Numbered from the stretch's first letter, positions 10,802 to 20,278 are shown. The stretch is 64,000 bases of DNA from an uncultured Psychroserpens sp. (GCF_947501425.1 NZ_CANMVN010000002.1:461346-525345), one strand, 5' to 3'. Numbers and translations: made by a program. Notes: generated by a model from the letters alone, not told the origin.

Positions 10802-11284
10802 TTATAGAAAACTTCTATCGAAACCAAGTGGCAGTAAATTGGCAAGCGAGTGTGATTTTACAACCTTACCAGAAGTACCCATAAAGTAAATTTCAATAGG
10901 TGACTCTTGTTTAAATTCGTATTCTGCTATAGATTGTCTACACGCTCCGCAAGGAGGAATAGGTGTGCTGGTCTCATGAGTTTGCGATCCAGCAGTGATA
11001 GCCATAGATACTATTTTAGCATTAGGAAATTGTGCTCCTGTGTAGTATATAGCAGTACGTTCGGCACATAAACCTGAAGGATAGGAGGCGTTTTCTTGAT
11101 TACTACCAGTGATGATCTCACCATTATCAAGTAAAATAGCCGCTCCAACCAAAAATTTAGAATAAGGCGCATAGGCCTTTAATCTTGCTTCTTTAGCCTT
11201 TTCCATAAGTGACGCTATAGATTTTGGCAATTCATCAAAACTATCAAAAACAATTAGCTTAGATTCTATATTCACTTCCTTCAT
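10802..11284 (-). CDS. cdd: Cytidine deaminase
   Basis: This enzyme deaminates cytidine and deoxycytidine to uridine and deoxyuridine in pyrimidine salvage. The 160 residues form one zinc-dependent deaminase domain. Zinc ligands are Cys73 in LCAERTA, with the catalytic Glu75, and Cys112 and Cys115 in PPCGACRQ. The substrate-binding NQENASYPSG precedes them. Length fits the tetrameric, Bacillus-type enzyme plus a short N-terminal extension. It lies between the porV terminator and pdhA on the same strand, the order I recall from other flavobacteria. Confidence 0.93.
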   Translation of the reverse strand: MKEVNIESKLIVFDSFDELPKSIASLMEKAKEARLKAYAPYSKFLVGAAILLDNGEIITGSNQENASYPSGLCAERTAIYYTGAQFPNAKIVSMAITAGSQTHETSTPIPPCGACRQSIAEYEFKQESPIEIYFMGTSGKVVKSHSLANLLPLGFDRSFL

Positions 11285-11302
11285 TACAAACCATTTTAGA
11301 CA

Positions 11303-11334
11303 AAAAAACTATTGCTAAAGAACAATAGTTTTTT
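11303..11334 (-). terminator. Terminator of the porU-porV operon
   Basis: A 12-bp perfect stem (11303-11314 with 11323-11334) with an 8-base loop, ending in six T on the minus strand. It lies 20 bases past the porV stop and before the cdd start. Confidence 0.8.
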
Positions 11335-11353
11335 GTGTTTTTCTTATTGACTA

Positions 11354-12583
11354 CTAGTATTCGTCATACTCTCCATCACCAAAATTAAATGTTAGAGAAA
11401 AACGCAGTGTGTTTTCTAACGGACTTTGAACTTTAGATGCTGAAAATAGATATGATAGATCAATATTAATTGTTGTGTATTTAAATCCAGCTCCTAGAGC
11501 AAAAAACTTTCGTGCTCCTTTTTCTTCACTTTCATTAAAATATCCTGCTCTAAATGCAAATGAATCTTGATAAAGATACTCTGCACCTAAAGCCCAAGTA
11601 AACTCTTTTAATTCTTCACTAAAACCTCCTGGTGCATCACCAAACGATTGAAAAATTCCTGACAAGAAACTAACATCATTAGATTGACCTCCTGTTATGA
11701 TAGTTGGCTCACTTTCGTCTACATCTGGAGTACTTGTATCGTCAGGAGTTTGTTCCCCATCTCCATTTCTATCCACAAAACCAAATAACGGCGGTGTAGG
11801 AACTAATAACTTGGTAATCTCTGCAGTGACAGCTAGCTTATTATAATCATCGAAAATAAAATCAAACCCACCACCAATTCTTAAGTTAGTTGGTAAAAAG
11901 TTTTCTCTACCTCCATCATCATATTTGATTTTTGGACCTAGATTTTGAATAGCAAAACCAAAACGGGTTCTACCATTAAAACTGTTGTATGCTTCTTCTT
12001 CACTTTGATAATAACCTGATATATCAACACCAAATGATCCTGCTGCTTGTGCATTGGCATCAACGGCTTGAATTCTTAAATCTGAACGCAAATAACGTAA
12101 TGCTACAGACATTGCAAACTGATCAGCTAAACGCAATGAATAAGATGCATCTACTGTAAATTCATTTGGTTTCTCTATTAATGGCTCAGAAAATTCATCT
12201 GGACGAATTTCAATTTCACCTAAACCAAAGTATTTAAAACTAAATCCGAAAGAACTTCGGTCATCAATTCTATTAAAATAGGTCAAATAAGCAATTGAAA
12301 TATCATTAACTAATTTACTTAGGTAAGGCGTATAACTTACGGCAATTCCTGATTTCGCCTCAGAAAATGTGTATTTAGCAGCATTCCATTGTTGTGCATA
12401 AGCATCTACTGAAGTTGCTACTCCCATATCTCCCATACCTGCTGAACGCGCATCTGGTGCTATCAGCATAAATGGAACTCCAGTTGTAATAACTGTAGAT
12501 TGATTTGGAAAGGTTATTGTTTCCTGGGCATTAGAAAAATTAAATACCGAAAGTGTAATAAGGGCTAAAATGTATTTTTTCAT
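11354..12583 (-). CDS. porV: Type IX secretion system outer-membrane protein PorV (LptO)
   Basis: PorV is a FadL-like outer-membrane β-barrel. In the type IX system it binds exported substrates and presents them to the sortase PorU. I chose the ATG at 12583 because it gives a clean signal peptide (MKKYILALITLSVFNFSNAQ); the frame is open to an earlier ATG at 12619. The mature start ETITFPNQSTVITTGVPFML and the motif DARSAGMGDMGVATSVDAYAQQWN are characteristic. β-strand-rich sequence follows to the C-terminal FSLTFNFGDGEYDEY. An Asp-rich loop (about residues 270-310, counted from the chosen start) is an insertion. It lies downstream of porU in one operon closed by a hairpin. Confidence 0.93.
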   Translation of the reverse strand: MKKYILALITLSVFNFSNAQETITFPNQSTVITTGVPFMLIAPDARSAGMGDMGVATSVDAYAQQWNAAKYTFSEAKSGIAVSYTPYLSKLVNDISIAYLTYFNRIDDRSSFGFSFKYFGLGEIEIRPDEFSEPLIEKPNEFTVDASYSLRLADQFAMSVALRYLRSDLRIQAVDANAQAAGSFGVDISGYYQSEEEAYNSFNGRTRFGFAIQNLGPKIKYDDGGRENFLPTNLRIGGGFDFIFDDYNKLAVTAEITKLLVPTPPLFGFVDRNGDGEQTPDDTSTPDVDESEPTIITGGQSNDVSFLSGIFQSFGDAPGGFSEELKEFTWALGAEYLYQDSFAFRAGYFNESEEKGARKFFALGAGFKYTTINIDLSYLFSASKVQSPLENTLRFSLTFNFGDGEYDEY

Positions 12584-12648
12584 CTGTAAATTCATGTTCA
12601 TTTCAAGGCATTTCCACATTGAATATATTAAGCAAATATAATTTATTA

Positions 12649-15600
12649 TTATAGTATGACAAGTTTTTCGATTTTTTCGACTTGTTTATTTAAACGATTG
12701 GATCTTACTTTTAGTTTATAAACATAGACACCTTTACCGATTTTATCGCCAAAATCATCTCTGCCATCCCAAACTATGTCTTTAGAAAGCGAACTAGTTA
12801 CCTTTCCACCTCCTGAAGTTTGTCCGTTTAATGTTCTGACTAATTTTCCAGAAACAGTAAATATCTGTACTGAAACGTCTAAAACATCAGAACTATTGTG
12901 ATTGAACCAAAATTCTGTGTAATCTATAAATGGATTTGGATAATTTAAAACGTTACTAATCACCAATTCTTCATCTTTATCTCTTACCAAAAACTCAATT
13001 TCGGAAGTAGATGAATTATTATAAACGTCCCATGCTTTGAGGGTTAGAGTATGAAGTCCTGGCTCCAAATCTCTAAATGGATAACTTAATCTTCCGCTTT
13101 GATAATCATCAACATTAGCTTGATAATAATCATTTAAAACAAATGGATTCGTTTCATCACCATCAATAATTGCTGTAATGTCATGACCAATTCCACTCGC
13201 TGTATTTATCCCGTTATCATCTTGAAGTTTAGCAATAAGTGTAGGTTGTTCGTTTGTAATTCCCCCTGAAACAAAATTCTCATCGTTCATAAAAAGATTA
13301 ATTACAGGACCTATATTGTCTTCTTCAGCATTTTCATTGATGCCTCCAATTTCAATATCAAAATTGTAACCCGACTTATCATCAAGAATATTGTCTTGCT
13401 TAGAATAGAAACTCACCTTTCCTGGACCTACAGGTATTCCAATATCTCTAGGCACCACAAATTCAAAATCAAATTGACCATTGGTAACTGTGGCCTGACC
13501 TTTAAATAAAGTTTCTCCAAGCGTTTTAAAATCAAGTATAATTAAACCATCATCATCACTAATTCCATTATTACCCAGCGTTTGCCTTTCAATTTCTTTA
13601 TCGAAAACAGTTGCAGTAACAATACCATTGTAATTGGATAGAAAGTTTCCTGAAGAATCATAAAGTTCACCAGACATTTTCACTCTATCTAGTGCTTTTA
13701 ATGGTTCGTTAAAAGCATCGACAGGTGTATCATTAACTTGAGTTAATCTAATTTCAGGTCTAGGAAATGCTAATTTCATTGCTGGATCTCCAATAAAGAA
13801 TACCAATGGTTTTTGCGGACTTCCAGACACGCCGTCGTCGTTTTTAGTAAGTCTTAGTGCTTCAGCCATAGTTGGATATTCTATAGACCCATAATTAAAT
13901 AAATATTCGTCGAGAATTTCGTTGAAAGTCACACCAACAGTAACAAAAATTTGTCTAGTAGTGGTGATCAATGCTATGGCTCCACCTTCTTTATTCCAAT
14001 AGGTAAACTCTCCTGCTGTAGGTCTTTGCGGATTATCAAATTTGGTATATTCGCATGTAACTGTTACAAAGAGGTTAAACTTACAGATGTTTCTAATATC
14101 TTGGGCGTCTACCTTTGTAAAAATTCGTTCAGCAGCCAGACCATCCTCTCCTCCATGACCAAAATAATTGACCACAAGTGCTCCTACTTCCAATGCATCT
14201 TTTAGTGCCTGATTCACCACAGGATAACGCTCTCCACTAGCAGTAGCTTGCTGTTGGTAGGAGTCTGTGTGAATCTTGATAACATTCATAAATGGTTTTT
14301 CATCTGTTACTTCATTACCAATCTCATCGGTTGTATTCTGTAATACTTTTTCCCAAGCTTTATCTACATCATCAGAAACAACAACAAAGTTATTCCTCCA
14401 ACTCCCAAAAGCCTCTTCTCCATAATAGCCTTCAATTTTGTCTACTAGTTCTTTTGCTCTTTGAGGTGAATCTGCTAGTATTCTACCTACAGCAATATCC
14501 AAACGCTCCTGACTTTCCATAAGTCCTTCATTTTCGTCCATCATTCCGTAGAAATCATCAGATATAAATGAAGATGTTAAACTAAAACTTTGTTTAGAAT
14601 TCCAGATAGGTACAATATTAGTGTTATTTGAAATTCTGTCTTTATAATCGTAAGACGCATCTCCAAAAAGACATACGTATTTTATTCGCCTACTCGGACT
14701 ACTCGCATTGTGATATACATAACGTATTAGATTTCTAATTGCAGAAATATCCTGATTTCCAGAACTGAACTCTGCATAGATTTGATCAAGTGTGACAACT
14801 TTTACATTTAGATTATACTTATCTCTATTAATTTGAGCCAACCTTTCTGCCTGAGAGCTGTAATTGCTTCTAGCAACAATTATGTAATCAATATCTTGAA
14901 ATTCTCCTTGTTCGTTTAAAAAAATGGTTCCTTTGATATTTTGATTACTTACACTCGTATTAGCATCTCTTGATGGTTGGAAATAATCTAAATTAGATAC
15001 CGTAATATACCGTTTACTTTCTCCAGCGACATCTTTAAAACTCAATGTTTGACTTTGGTCGGTATTTATAACCGACTTCACATTATACTTGTCTGTAATA
15101 TCCCAGACTTCCTGGAGGTTATTTGCATTTGATATTGTGTACTCTGCAATTCCTGGATTGAGAGCAACGTCATTGTTTTTAAATACGAACTGAGAACCTT
15201 CAAAAATCAATCCTCTGGTAGCTTCTATTGAAATGTAATCCAGATAGCCTAATGCTGAAGGGTTACCGTTATTATCATATACAAGGTCAACAGTTACCTC
15301 TGAAGATGGTAAGTTTACATCATTTTGATAGGTACTCGAGAAAGCCAATATAGGATCATCAACTACAGAAAAACTAAGTGTTCCAGCCAGATTACCATTC
15401 AACACGACCTGCATGTTAGTTGCTGTACTTTCACTAACACCTGCCGCAAGAACTTTGACATTAGCTGGCTCAGTAGATACTATGTTAGGAAAACTAAAGT
15501 TAAAGGTTCTTTCATTTTCAACATCAAAGCGCTCACCAAACCATCTTCTACCAATCTTTGCTAAATTATTCTCATCGACCTCGTGGAACTGATAATCCTG

Positions 15601-16491
15601 AAAGGTATTAACTTCTATAGTCACCTCATCTTGCGGTTGATTTAATAGCTCAATACGTTTACCTGGACCACTACCTAAATTGATAAAATAATATGATTTA
15701 TCAGAATAGAGATTGATATTAGTATCACTTTCCTGATTGTATTCTGTAGGACCTTCGGCATAAAACAATATGTAGTCATCATCATTAAAAACACCATCTT
15801 CCTCGCCAACAAACCGTATAGCATTCTCTGTGAGATCTAAAGGATAAAACTCGCTATTAGCCATTGGAAGCATAGCGCCTCCATTTCCGTAAACTCTAAT
15901 AGATCTTGGATCTACATTAGTATTTACTCCAATAGAATTGAGAAATCCTTTACTCAATCTAAACACACCCGATTTATCTACATAGAACTTATGCCATGTT
16001 CCAGAGCTTAGTACCGAATTTGTAATTTCATTTATATTTTGTGAACTTCTATTTAAACTTCCGTATTGATAGGTAACCGAAAAGCTAGTTACTTTTTTAT
16101 AAACACCTCTATCATTAATAATTGGTGTTAGTTCTAAATAGGCCGACACCTTATCTCTATCAATAGCATTCTTTAATGTAATATTAGGTGCATTAGGAAT
16201 AGTAGATAGTGGAATATCTTTAAGTTCAGATACACTAATGTTAGCATAAGCAACTTGTGTGAGCTCTACAGAATTCTCATTAATTCTTGACGTTTCCTCC
16301 CATTGAGTAGAAAACACCAAACCCCTTTCATAGGTGAAATTAAAATACTTTGTTTCAAAACTTGGAACCTCAATCTCTGAGTTAGCAGTTTCTAAAGTTC
16401 TGGTACCATTCCATAAGATATCAAACTGTTTCTCTTGAGAATAACTAAAAAATGAAATGATAGATAGAAGTAATAGTAAATATTTTTTCAT
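12649..16491 (-). CDS. porU: Type IX secretion system sortase PorU (gingipain-type C25 peptidase)
   Basis: PorU is the cell-surface Cys protease of the type IX system. It removes the C-terminal sorting domain of substrates and attaches them to lipopolysaccharide. The 1280 residues start with a signal peptide (to about residue 18, ending SYS). The C25 peptidase core has the catalytic His in NYFGHGGEDG (about residue 778) and Cys in VTVTCEYTKFD (about 812). β-rich domains follow, and the C-terminus (VYKLKVRSNRLNKQVEKIEK) itself resembles a sorting domain with a preceding NPF motif (SNVLNYPNPF). It shares an operon with porV and diverges from gldJ. Confidence 0.95.
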   Translation of the reverse strand: MKKYLLLLLSIISFFSYSQEKQFDILWNGTRTLETANSEIEVPSFETKYFNFTYERGLVFSTQWEETSRINENSVELTQVAYANISVSELKDIPLSTIPNAPNITLKNAIDRDKVSAYLELTPIINDRGVYKKVTSFSVTYQYGSLNRSSQNINEITNSVLSSGTWHKFYVDKSGVFRLSKGFLNSIGVNTNVDPRSIRVYGNGGAMLPMANSEFYPLDLTENAIRFVGEEDGVFNDDDYILFYAEGPTEYNQESDTNINLYSDKSYYFINLGSGPGKRIELLNQPQDEVTIEVNTFQDYQFHEVDENNLAKIGRRWFGERFDVENERTFNFSFPNIVSTEPANVKVLAAGVSESTATNMQVVLNGNLAGTLSFSVVDDPILAFSSTYQNDVNLPSSEVTVDLVYDNNGNPSALGYLDYISIEATRGLIFEGSQFVFKNNDVALNPGIAEYTISNANNLQEVWDITDKYNVKSVINTDQSQTLSFKDVAGESKRYITVSNLDYFQPSRDANTSVSNQNIKGTIFLNEQGEFQDIDYIIVARSNYSSQAERLAQINRDKYNLNVKVVTLDQIYAEFSSGNQDISAIRNLIRYVYHNASSPSRRIKYVCLFGDASYDYKDRISNNTNIVPIWNSKQSFSLTSSFISDDFYGMMDENEGLMESQERLDIAVGRILADSPQRAKELVDKIEGYYGEEAFGSWRNNFVVVSDDVDKAWEKVLQNTTDEIGNEVTDEKPFMNVIKIHTDSYQQQATASGERYPVVNQALKDALEVGALVVNYFGHGGEDGLAAERIFTKVDAQDIRNICKFNLFVTVTCEYTKFDNPQRPTAGEFTYWNKEGGAIALITTTRQIFVTVGVTFNEILDEYLFNYGSIEYPTMAEALRLTKNDDGVSGSPQKPLVFFIGDPAMKLAFPRPEIRLTQVNDTPVDAFNEPLKALDRVKMSGELYDSSGNFLSNYNGIVTATVFDKEIERQTLGNNGISDDDGLIILDFKTLGETLFKGQATVTNGQFDFEFVVPRDIGIPVGPGKVSFYSKQDNILDDKSGYNFDIEIGGINENAEEDNIGPVINLFMNDENFVSGGITNEQPTLIAKLQDDNGINTASGIGHDITAIIDGDETNPFVLNDYYQANVDDYQSGRLSYPFRDLEPGLHTLTLKAWDVYNNSSTSEIEFLVRDKDEELVISNVLNYPNPFIDYTEFWFNHNSSDVLDVSVQIFTVSGKLVRTLNGQTSGGGKVTSSLSKDIVWDGRDDFGDKIGKGVYVYKLKVRSNRLNKQVEKIEKLVIL

Positions 16492-16543
16492 AGTAAAATA
16501 ACGTCTATAAACTCATGATATTATAGAGTCTCAATTTTTTATT

Positions 16544-16573
16544 CAAAATTACAACAATAATTAATTTATTCAA
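16544..16573 (-). promoter_or_regulatory. Predicted Bacteroidota σA promoter of porU
   Basis: On the minus strand, TTG (16573-16571) is followed after 19 bases by TAATTTTG (16551-16544), an exact match to the Bacteroidota -33/-7 pattern. It would place transcription start about 45 bases before the porU ATG. Confidence 0.5.
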
Positions 16574-16679
16574 TCGTTATTAAGAACAAAATACATCGAT
16601 AAACTGGTCAAAAATCCGTTATTGTGTACAAAAAAGAGGATGAAATGCAACTTTTTTTGCATGAATTTGCCAAAAAATG

Positions 16680-16708
16680 TTGTTAGTTTACCTTTAATTA
16701 CTATATTG
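16680..16708 (+). promoter_or_regulatory. Possible promoter of gldJ
   Basis: TTG at 16680-16682 and TATATTG at 16702-16708, 19 bases apart. The -7 element is one base short of TAnnTTTG, so this is weaker than the divergent porU promoter. Confidence 0.3.
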
Positions 16709-16743
16709 CGTCTCTAAAATTAAAACTAGCTTACTTAAAAAGT

Positions 16744-18429
16744 ATGGATATGAAAAACGTCTTAAACCTAAGGATACTATTAGCCCTAGTACTATCTTTA
16801 ACAATTGTTAGCTGTAGCAGAAACTCTTCTTCTAAGAACATGTCTAGAGCAACAGGATGGAAAATCAACGATAAAAATGGTGGTTTCCAGTACAATGACA
16901 AATTTCAAGAGCAAGAAACTGGACCTGGTCTAGTATTCGTAGAAGGTGGAACTTTCACAATGGGAAAAGTTCAGGATGATGTCATGCATGACTGGAACAA
17001 TTCTCCAAACCAACAACATATTCAATCATTCTACATGGATGAATCTGAGGTAACAAATAAAATGTATACCGAGTATCTTGATTGGATTAAAAGAACTTAT
17101 CCGCCAGAAGAAGAAAATTATAGATTAATTTACGAAGGTGCTTTACCAGACACCTTAGTTTGGAGAAATCGTTTAGGCTATGCTGAAATGATGACTGAAA
17201 ATTACTTACGTCATCCAGGTTATGGAGAATATCCTGTTGTTGGTGTAAGCTGGATCCAAGCTGTAGAATTTGCTAACTGGAGAACAGACAGAGTTGCAGA
17301 AATGGATTTACAAAATGCTGGTTACTTAGAAAGAGATTCGCATTTATCATCATCTGCAGAAAGCAATTTCAACGTTGATACTTATATTAACGCGCCAACA
17401 TTAACATACGGTGGAAATGATTCAATTATCAATCCGGAGAAATCCAGACGTAGAGTACAAACTACTGCTTCCGGAGATACTATAAACACATACGCTAGAA
17501 GAGAATCTGGTATTATTTCTCCAGATTACAGACTACCAACAGAAGCAGAATGGGAATATGCAGCACTTGGATTAAGTGAATTGAGAAGTTATAATGTTTA
17601 CAGAGGTCGTAAGAAATATCCATGGGACGGTCAATATACACGTTCTGGAAATCGTAAAACAAGAGGTGATCAATTAGCTAACTTCAAACAGGGTAAAGGT
17701 GATTACGGTGGAATTGCTGGTTGGTCTGATGATGGAGCTGATATTACAGCTCAAGTAATGTCTTACGAGCCAAATGACTATGGATTATACGATATGGCTG
17801 GTAATGTTGCCGAATGGGTTGCTGATGTTTATAGACCTATTGTAGATGACGAGTTTAACGACTTTAACTACTACAGAGGTAATGTATATACCAAAAATGC
17901 AATTAATGAAGATGGTACTGTAAAAGTAGTGACTCCTGAAGAAATTGTTTTTGATACATTAGCTAACGGAAAGATTATTGCTAGAAACTTACCTGGTGAA
18001 ATTTTACAAGTAGGTGTAGATGAAAATGAAACCTATTTAAGAACTAACTTTGATAAAAGCGATAACAGAAACTACAGAGATGGAGATGTAAGATCGTCTC
18101 GTCAATATGCTGATAGTTTTGATGAAGAAGATACAGATGAGACTGAAAGCATGACTCGTAAAATGTATAATTCTCCAAAACACAATATCGAAAGAGACTC
18201 AACAGGAAATGTTATCAAAGAATACGATACTTCTAATCAAAGAACATCTTTAATTAACGATCAAGTTCGTGTTTACAAAGGTGGTTCATGGAAAGATAGA
18301 GCATATTGGATTGATCCAGCTCAACGTAGATATTTCCCACAAGATATGGCTACAGATTACATTGGATTTAGATGTGCAATGTCAAGAGTAGGATCTAAAT
18401 CGCAAGGAAAAGGAAAGAAAAGAAATTAA
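16744..18429 (+). CDS. gldJ: Gliding motility lipoprotein GldJ
   Basis: GldJ is an outer-membrane lipoprotein needed for gliding and for stability of the type IX secretion/motility machine. The 561 residues begin with a lipoprotein signal (lipobox TIVSC) and then contain a formylglycine-generating-enzyme/sulfatase-modifying-factor fold: GPGLVFVEGGTFTMG, YPVVGVSWIQAVEFANW, SPDYRLPTEAEWEYAALG, DYGLYDMAGNVAEWV, and the C-terminal DYIGFRCAMSRVGS. The fold is used structurally here; flavobacterial GldJ is not known as an active enzyme. Insertions rich in Asp/Asn/Glu separate the core motifs. It diverges from porU and is closed by a terminator before murF. Two Met codons lie at the start; the first is used. 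Confidence 0.96.
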   Translation: MDMKNVLNLRILLALVLSLTIVSCSRNSSSKNMSRATGWKINDKNGGFQYNDKFQEQETGPGLVFVEGGTFTMGKVQDDVMHDWNNSPNQQHIQSFYMDESEVTNKMYTEYLDWIKRTYPPEEENYRLIYEGALPDTLVWRNRLGYAEMMTENYLRHPGYGEYPVVGVSWIQAVEFANWRTDRVAEMDLQNAGYLERDSHLSSSAESNFNVDTYINAPTLTYGGNDSIINPEKSRRRVQTTASGDTINTYARRESGIISPDYRLPTEAEWEYAALGLSELRSYNVYRGRKKYPWDGQYTRSGNRKTRGDQLANFKQGKGDYGGIAGWSDDGADITAQVMSYEPNDYGLYDMAGNVAEWVADVYRPIVDDEFNDFNYYRGNVYTKNAINEDGTVKVVTPEEIVFDTLANGKIIARNLPGEILQVGVDENETYLRTNFDKSDNRNYRDGDVRSSRQYADSFDEEDTDETESMTRKMYNSPKHNIERDSTGNVIKEYDTSNQRTSLINDQVRVYKGGSWKDRAYWIDPAQRRYFPQDMATDYIGFRCAMSRVGSKSQGKGKKRN

Positions 18430-18448
18430 TCTTTTATTCAAATAATAT

Positions 18449-18478
18449 AAAGCCTTAATCATTTTTGATTAGGGCTTT
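18449..18478 (+). terminator. Terminator of gldJ
   Basis: A 12-bp stem (18449-18460 and 18467-18478, one G-U pair) followed by T-rich sequence, between gldJ and murF. Confidence 0.8.
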
Positions 18479-18495
18479 TTTATTACATTTATTTC

Positions 18496-19764
18496 ATGGA
18501 ATTAGAAACTATTTATAAGTACTTCCTGAAGTGTCGTACTGTTTGTACAGATACAAGAAAGATCACACCTAAATGTATGTTCTTCGCTTTAAAAGGTGAC
18601 AATTTTAATGGTAATACGTTTGCCAAAGATGCCTTAGCAAAAGGCGCTTCATTTGCTGTAATAGATGAAAAAAAACAACAAATAAATAACCAACAGTATA
18701 TTCTCGTTACTGACGTTTTAAAGACATTACAGGATCTTGCAACACTTCATCGTAAAATGCTCAACATTCCAATAATCTCGTTAACTGGAAGCAATGGCAA
18801 AACAACCACCAAAGAGCTTATTAATTCTGTGCTCTCAAAAAAATATAATACTACTGCTACTGTGGGAAATTTAAATAATCATATTGGAGTTCCTCTCACA
18901 TTACTAAGTATGGACAATGCTACTGAAATTGGCATTGTGGAAATGGGTGCTAATCATCAAAAAGAAATAGAGTTCCTTTGTGATATTGCTTTACCAGATT
19001 ACGGATTGATAACAAACTTCGGAAAAGCTCATCTTGAAGGGTTTGGAGGAGTTGAAGGTGTTATTAAAGGTAAGTCTGAGCTTTATGTGCATTTGAAAGC
19101 TCATAACAAGACCATATTTATCAATCAAAATGATGACTTACAAGTAAAACAAGCAGGTGATTATGACAACTTAATTCGGTTTGGATCAGACACAACATTA
19201 CTTAAATCGCAACCATTTGTAAATCTAGCATACAAAAAACATAAAATTCAAACCCATTTAACGGGTGCTTATAACTATAACAATATATGTATAGCCATTG
19301 CCCTTGGTGAGTATTTTAATGTTGAAGAGCAAGACATCATTGATGCTATTGAAAACTACATCCCAAGCAATAACAGGTCTCAAATTATTGAAAAAAACGG
19401 ACACCATATCATCTTAGATGCCTACAATGCAAATCCCTCTAGTATGTTAGCAGCTTTATCAAACTTTGAACAACAAGACAGTCAAAACAAAATAGCTATT
19501 TTGGGAGATATGTTTGAGTTAGGTGCAGATGCAAAAATGGAGCATCAATCTATTGCAGATTTGGCAAATACACTGGCATTAGAGCACTTGATCTTAGTTG
19601 GTGAAAACTTTTTTAATATTGAGCATAAACACAATAATACATCCTATTTTAATACTTACGAGGAGTTAAAAACAGCATTTCAAGCGTTTAAATTTAAAAA
19701 TAAGATGATCTTGATCAAAGGCTCCAGAGGCATGGCTTTAGAGCGTATATTAGAACTTCTATAG
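18496..19764 (+). CDS. murF: UDP-N-acetylmuramoyl-tripeptide--D-alanyl-D-alanine ligase
   Basis: MurF adds D-Ala-D-Ala to UDP-MurNAc-tripeptide, the last cytoplasmic step of the peptidoglycan precursor. The 422 residues show the Mur ligase layout: an N-terminal substrate domain (TDTRKITPKCMFFALKGDNF), the ATP P-loop LTGSNGKTTTKE (about residues 95-106), VGNLNNHIGVPLT, GIVEMGANHQKEIEFL, and the C-terminal domain with DAYNANPSSMLAAL and ILGDMFELG. The ATG at 18496 follows the gldJ terminator closely. The gldJ-murF order is one I recall from other flavobacteria. Confidence 0.94.
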   Translation: MELETIYKYFLKCRTVCTDTRKITPKCMFFALKGDNFNGNTFAKDALAKGASFAVIDEKKQQINNQQYILVTDVLKTLQDLATLHRKMLNIPIISLTGSNGKTTTKELINSVLSKKYNTTATVGNLNNHIGVPLTLLSMDNATEIGIVEMGANHQKEIEFLCDIALPDYGLITNFGKAHLEGFGGVEGVIKGKSELYVHLKAHNKTIFINQNDDLQVKQAGDYDNLIRFGSDTTLLKSQPFVNLAYKKHKIQTHLTGAYNYNNICIAIALGEYFNVEEQDIIDAIENYIPSNNRSQIIEKNGHHIILDAYNANPSSMLAALSNFEQQDSQNKIAILGDMFELGADAKMEHQSIADLANTLALEHLILVGENFFNIEHKHNNTSYFNTYEELKTAFQAFKFKNKMILIKGSRGMALERILELL

Positions 19765-19827
19765 GAGTTACAGCTCGCAATGAACTTATAATTAATTCCA
19801 AATCAAATTCACTGCTGAAGATAGAAC

Positions 19828-19960
19828 ATCGAAAACGATTTTATTTTTTCTATTTGAGACACCTAAAAAGCATTGCTTTGGGTGGATTAACTTCGTTGAT
19901 CCAGATAAAACCCAATTCTGAAAATAGAAAATACCTAATCGAAAACGATTTTATTTTTTC
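19828..19960. repeat. Direct repeat pair of a 23-base motif
   Basis: The copies at 19828-19850 and 19938-19960 are identical. Each begins ATCGAAAACGATTTTATT. The copies lie between murF and the tRNA-Val genes. Confidence 0.75.
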
Positions 19961-20005
19961 TTTTGGTGACATCTTCAAAGAGATACTTTGGATGTCTCCA
20001 AAAGA
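19959..20005. repeat. Long imperfect hairpin
   Basis: Outer arms 19959-19973 and 19991-20005 pair over 15 bp with one mismatch. An inner 5-bp stem (19976-19980 and 19986-19990) has a 5-base loop. No T-run follows on the plus strand and A-rich sequence follows on the minus strand, so it does not look like a terminator. Confidence 0.6.
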
Positions 20006-20006
20006 A

Positions 20007-20032
20007 AAAATCTACACTTTCGTGTAGATTTT
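20007..20032 (-). terminator. Terminator of the tRNA-Val pair
   Basis: An 11-bp perfect stem (20007-20017 with 20022-20032) and a 4-base loop, followed by T-rich sequence on the minus strand, 11 bases after the tRNA-Val(GAC) 3' end. Confidence 0.75.
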
Positions 20033-20042
20033 CTGCTTGTTG

Positions 20043-20117
20043 TGGGTCATACTGGATTCGAACCAGTGACTTCTACCCTGTCAAGGTAACACTCTAAACC
20101 AACTGAGTTAATGACCC
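20043..20117 (-). tRNA. tRNA-Val (anticodon GAC)
   Basis: Reading the minus strand gives a 75-base cloverleaf: a 7-bp acceptor (GGGTCAT/ATGACCC), D arm ACTC/GAGT, anticodon loop TTGACAG with anticodon GAC (34-36), T arm ACTGG-TTCGAAT-CCAGT, and discriminator A. CCA is not encoded. The first anticodon-stem pair is T-G. It lies downstream of tRNA-Val(TAC) in one transcript. Confidence 0.92.
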
Positions 20118-20135
20118 ATACTTCTAAAACCAAAA

Positions 20136-20157
20136 AAGTCTACATTTCTGTAGACTT
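20136..20157 (-). terminator. Terminator-like hairpin between the two tRNA-Val genes
   Basis: A 9-bp stem (20136-20144 with 20149-20157), a 4-base loop and a T-run on the minus strand. It resembles the hairpin after the second tRNA in stem sequence (TCTACA/TGTAGA), so it may be a partial terminator or a processing signal. Confidence 0.55.
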
Positions 20158-20160
20158 CTG

Positions 20161-20235
20161 TGGGCGCGAAGGGATTCGAACCCCTGACCCCTTGGGTGTA
20201 AACCAAGTGCTCTGAACCAACTGAGCTACGCGCCC
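20161..20235 (-). tRNA. tRNA-Val (anticodon TAC)
   Basis: Reading the minus strand gives a 75-base cloverleaf: acceptor GGGCGCG/CGCGCCC, D arm GCTC/GAGC, anticodon stem CTTGG/CCAAG with loop TTTACAC and anticodon TAC, T loop TTCGAAT, and discriminator A. CCA is not encoded. It is the first gene after a well-matched promoter. Confidence 0.95.
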
Positions 20236-20249
20236 TAAATATTGGACTG

Positions 20250-20278
20250 CAAATATAGTCTAGATTTTTAATTAGCAA
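20250..20278 (-). promoter_or_regulatory. Promoter of the tRNA-Val pair
   Basis: On the minus strand, TTG (20278-20276), an 18-base spacer and TATATTTG (20257-20250) match the Bacteroidota σA pattern exactly. The -7 element lies about 15 bases before the tRNA 5' end. Confidence 0.65.

Larger units (their letters stand above)
19765..20042 (+). other. Gene-free stretch with a repeated motif and hairpins
   Basis: No gene is visible. Two identical 23-base motifs (19828-19850 and 19938-19960), 110 bases apart, contain the small palindrome ATCGAAAACGAT and a T-rich tail. The second is followed by a long hairpin, the first by weaker inverted repeats (for example GGATTAAC around 19883 against GTTGATCC around 19895). 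The stretch could be a decayed small repeat family or an untranslated RNA. The tRNA terminator lies at its right end. Confidence 0.5.

Noticed and set aside
19765..20042. Integration site beside the tRNA genes
   Set aside because: No integrase, and no duplicated tRNA 3' end was found within the window.
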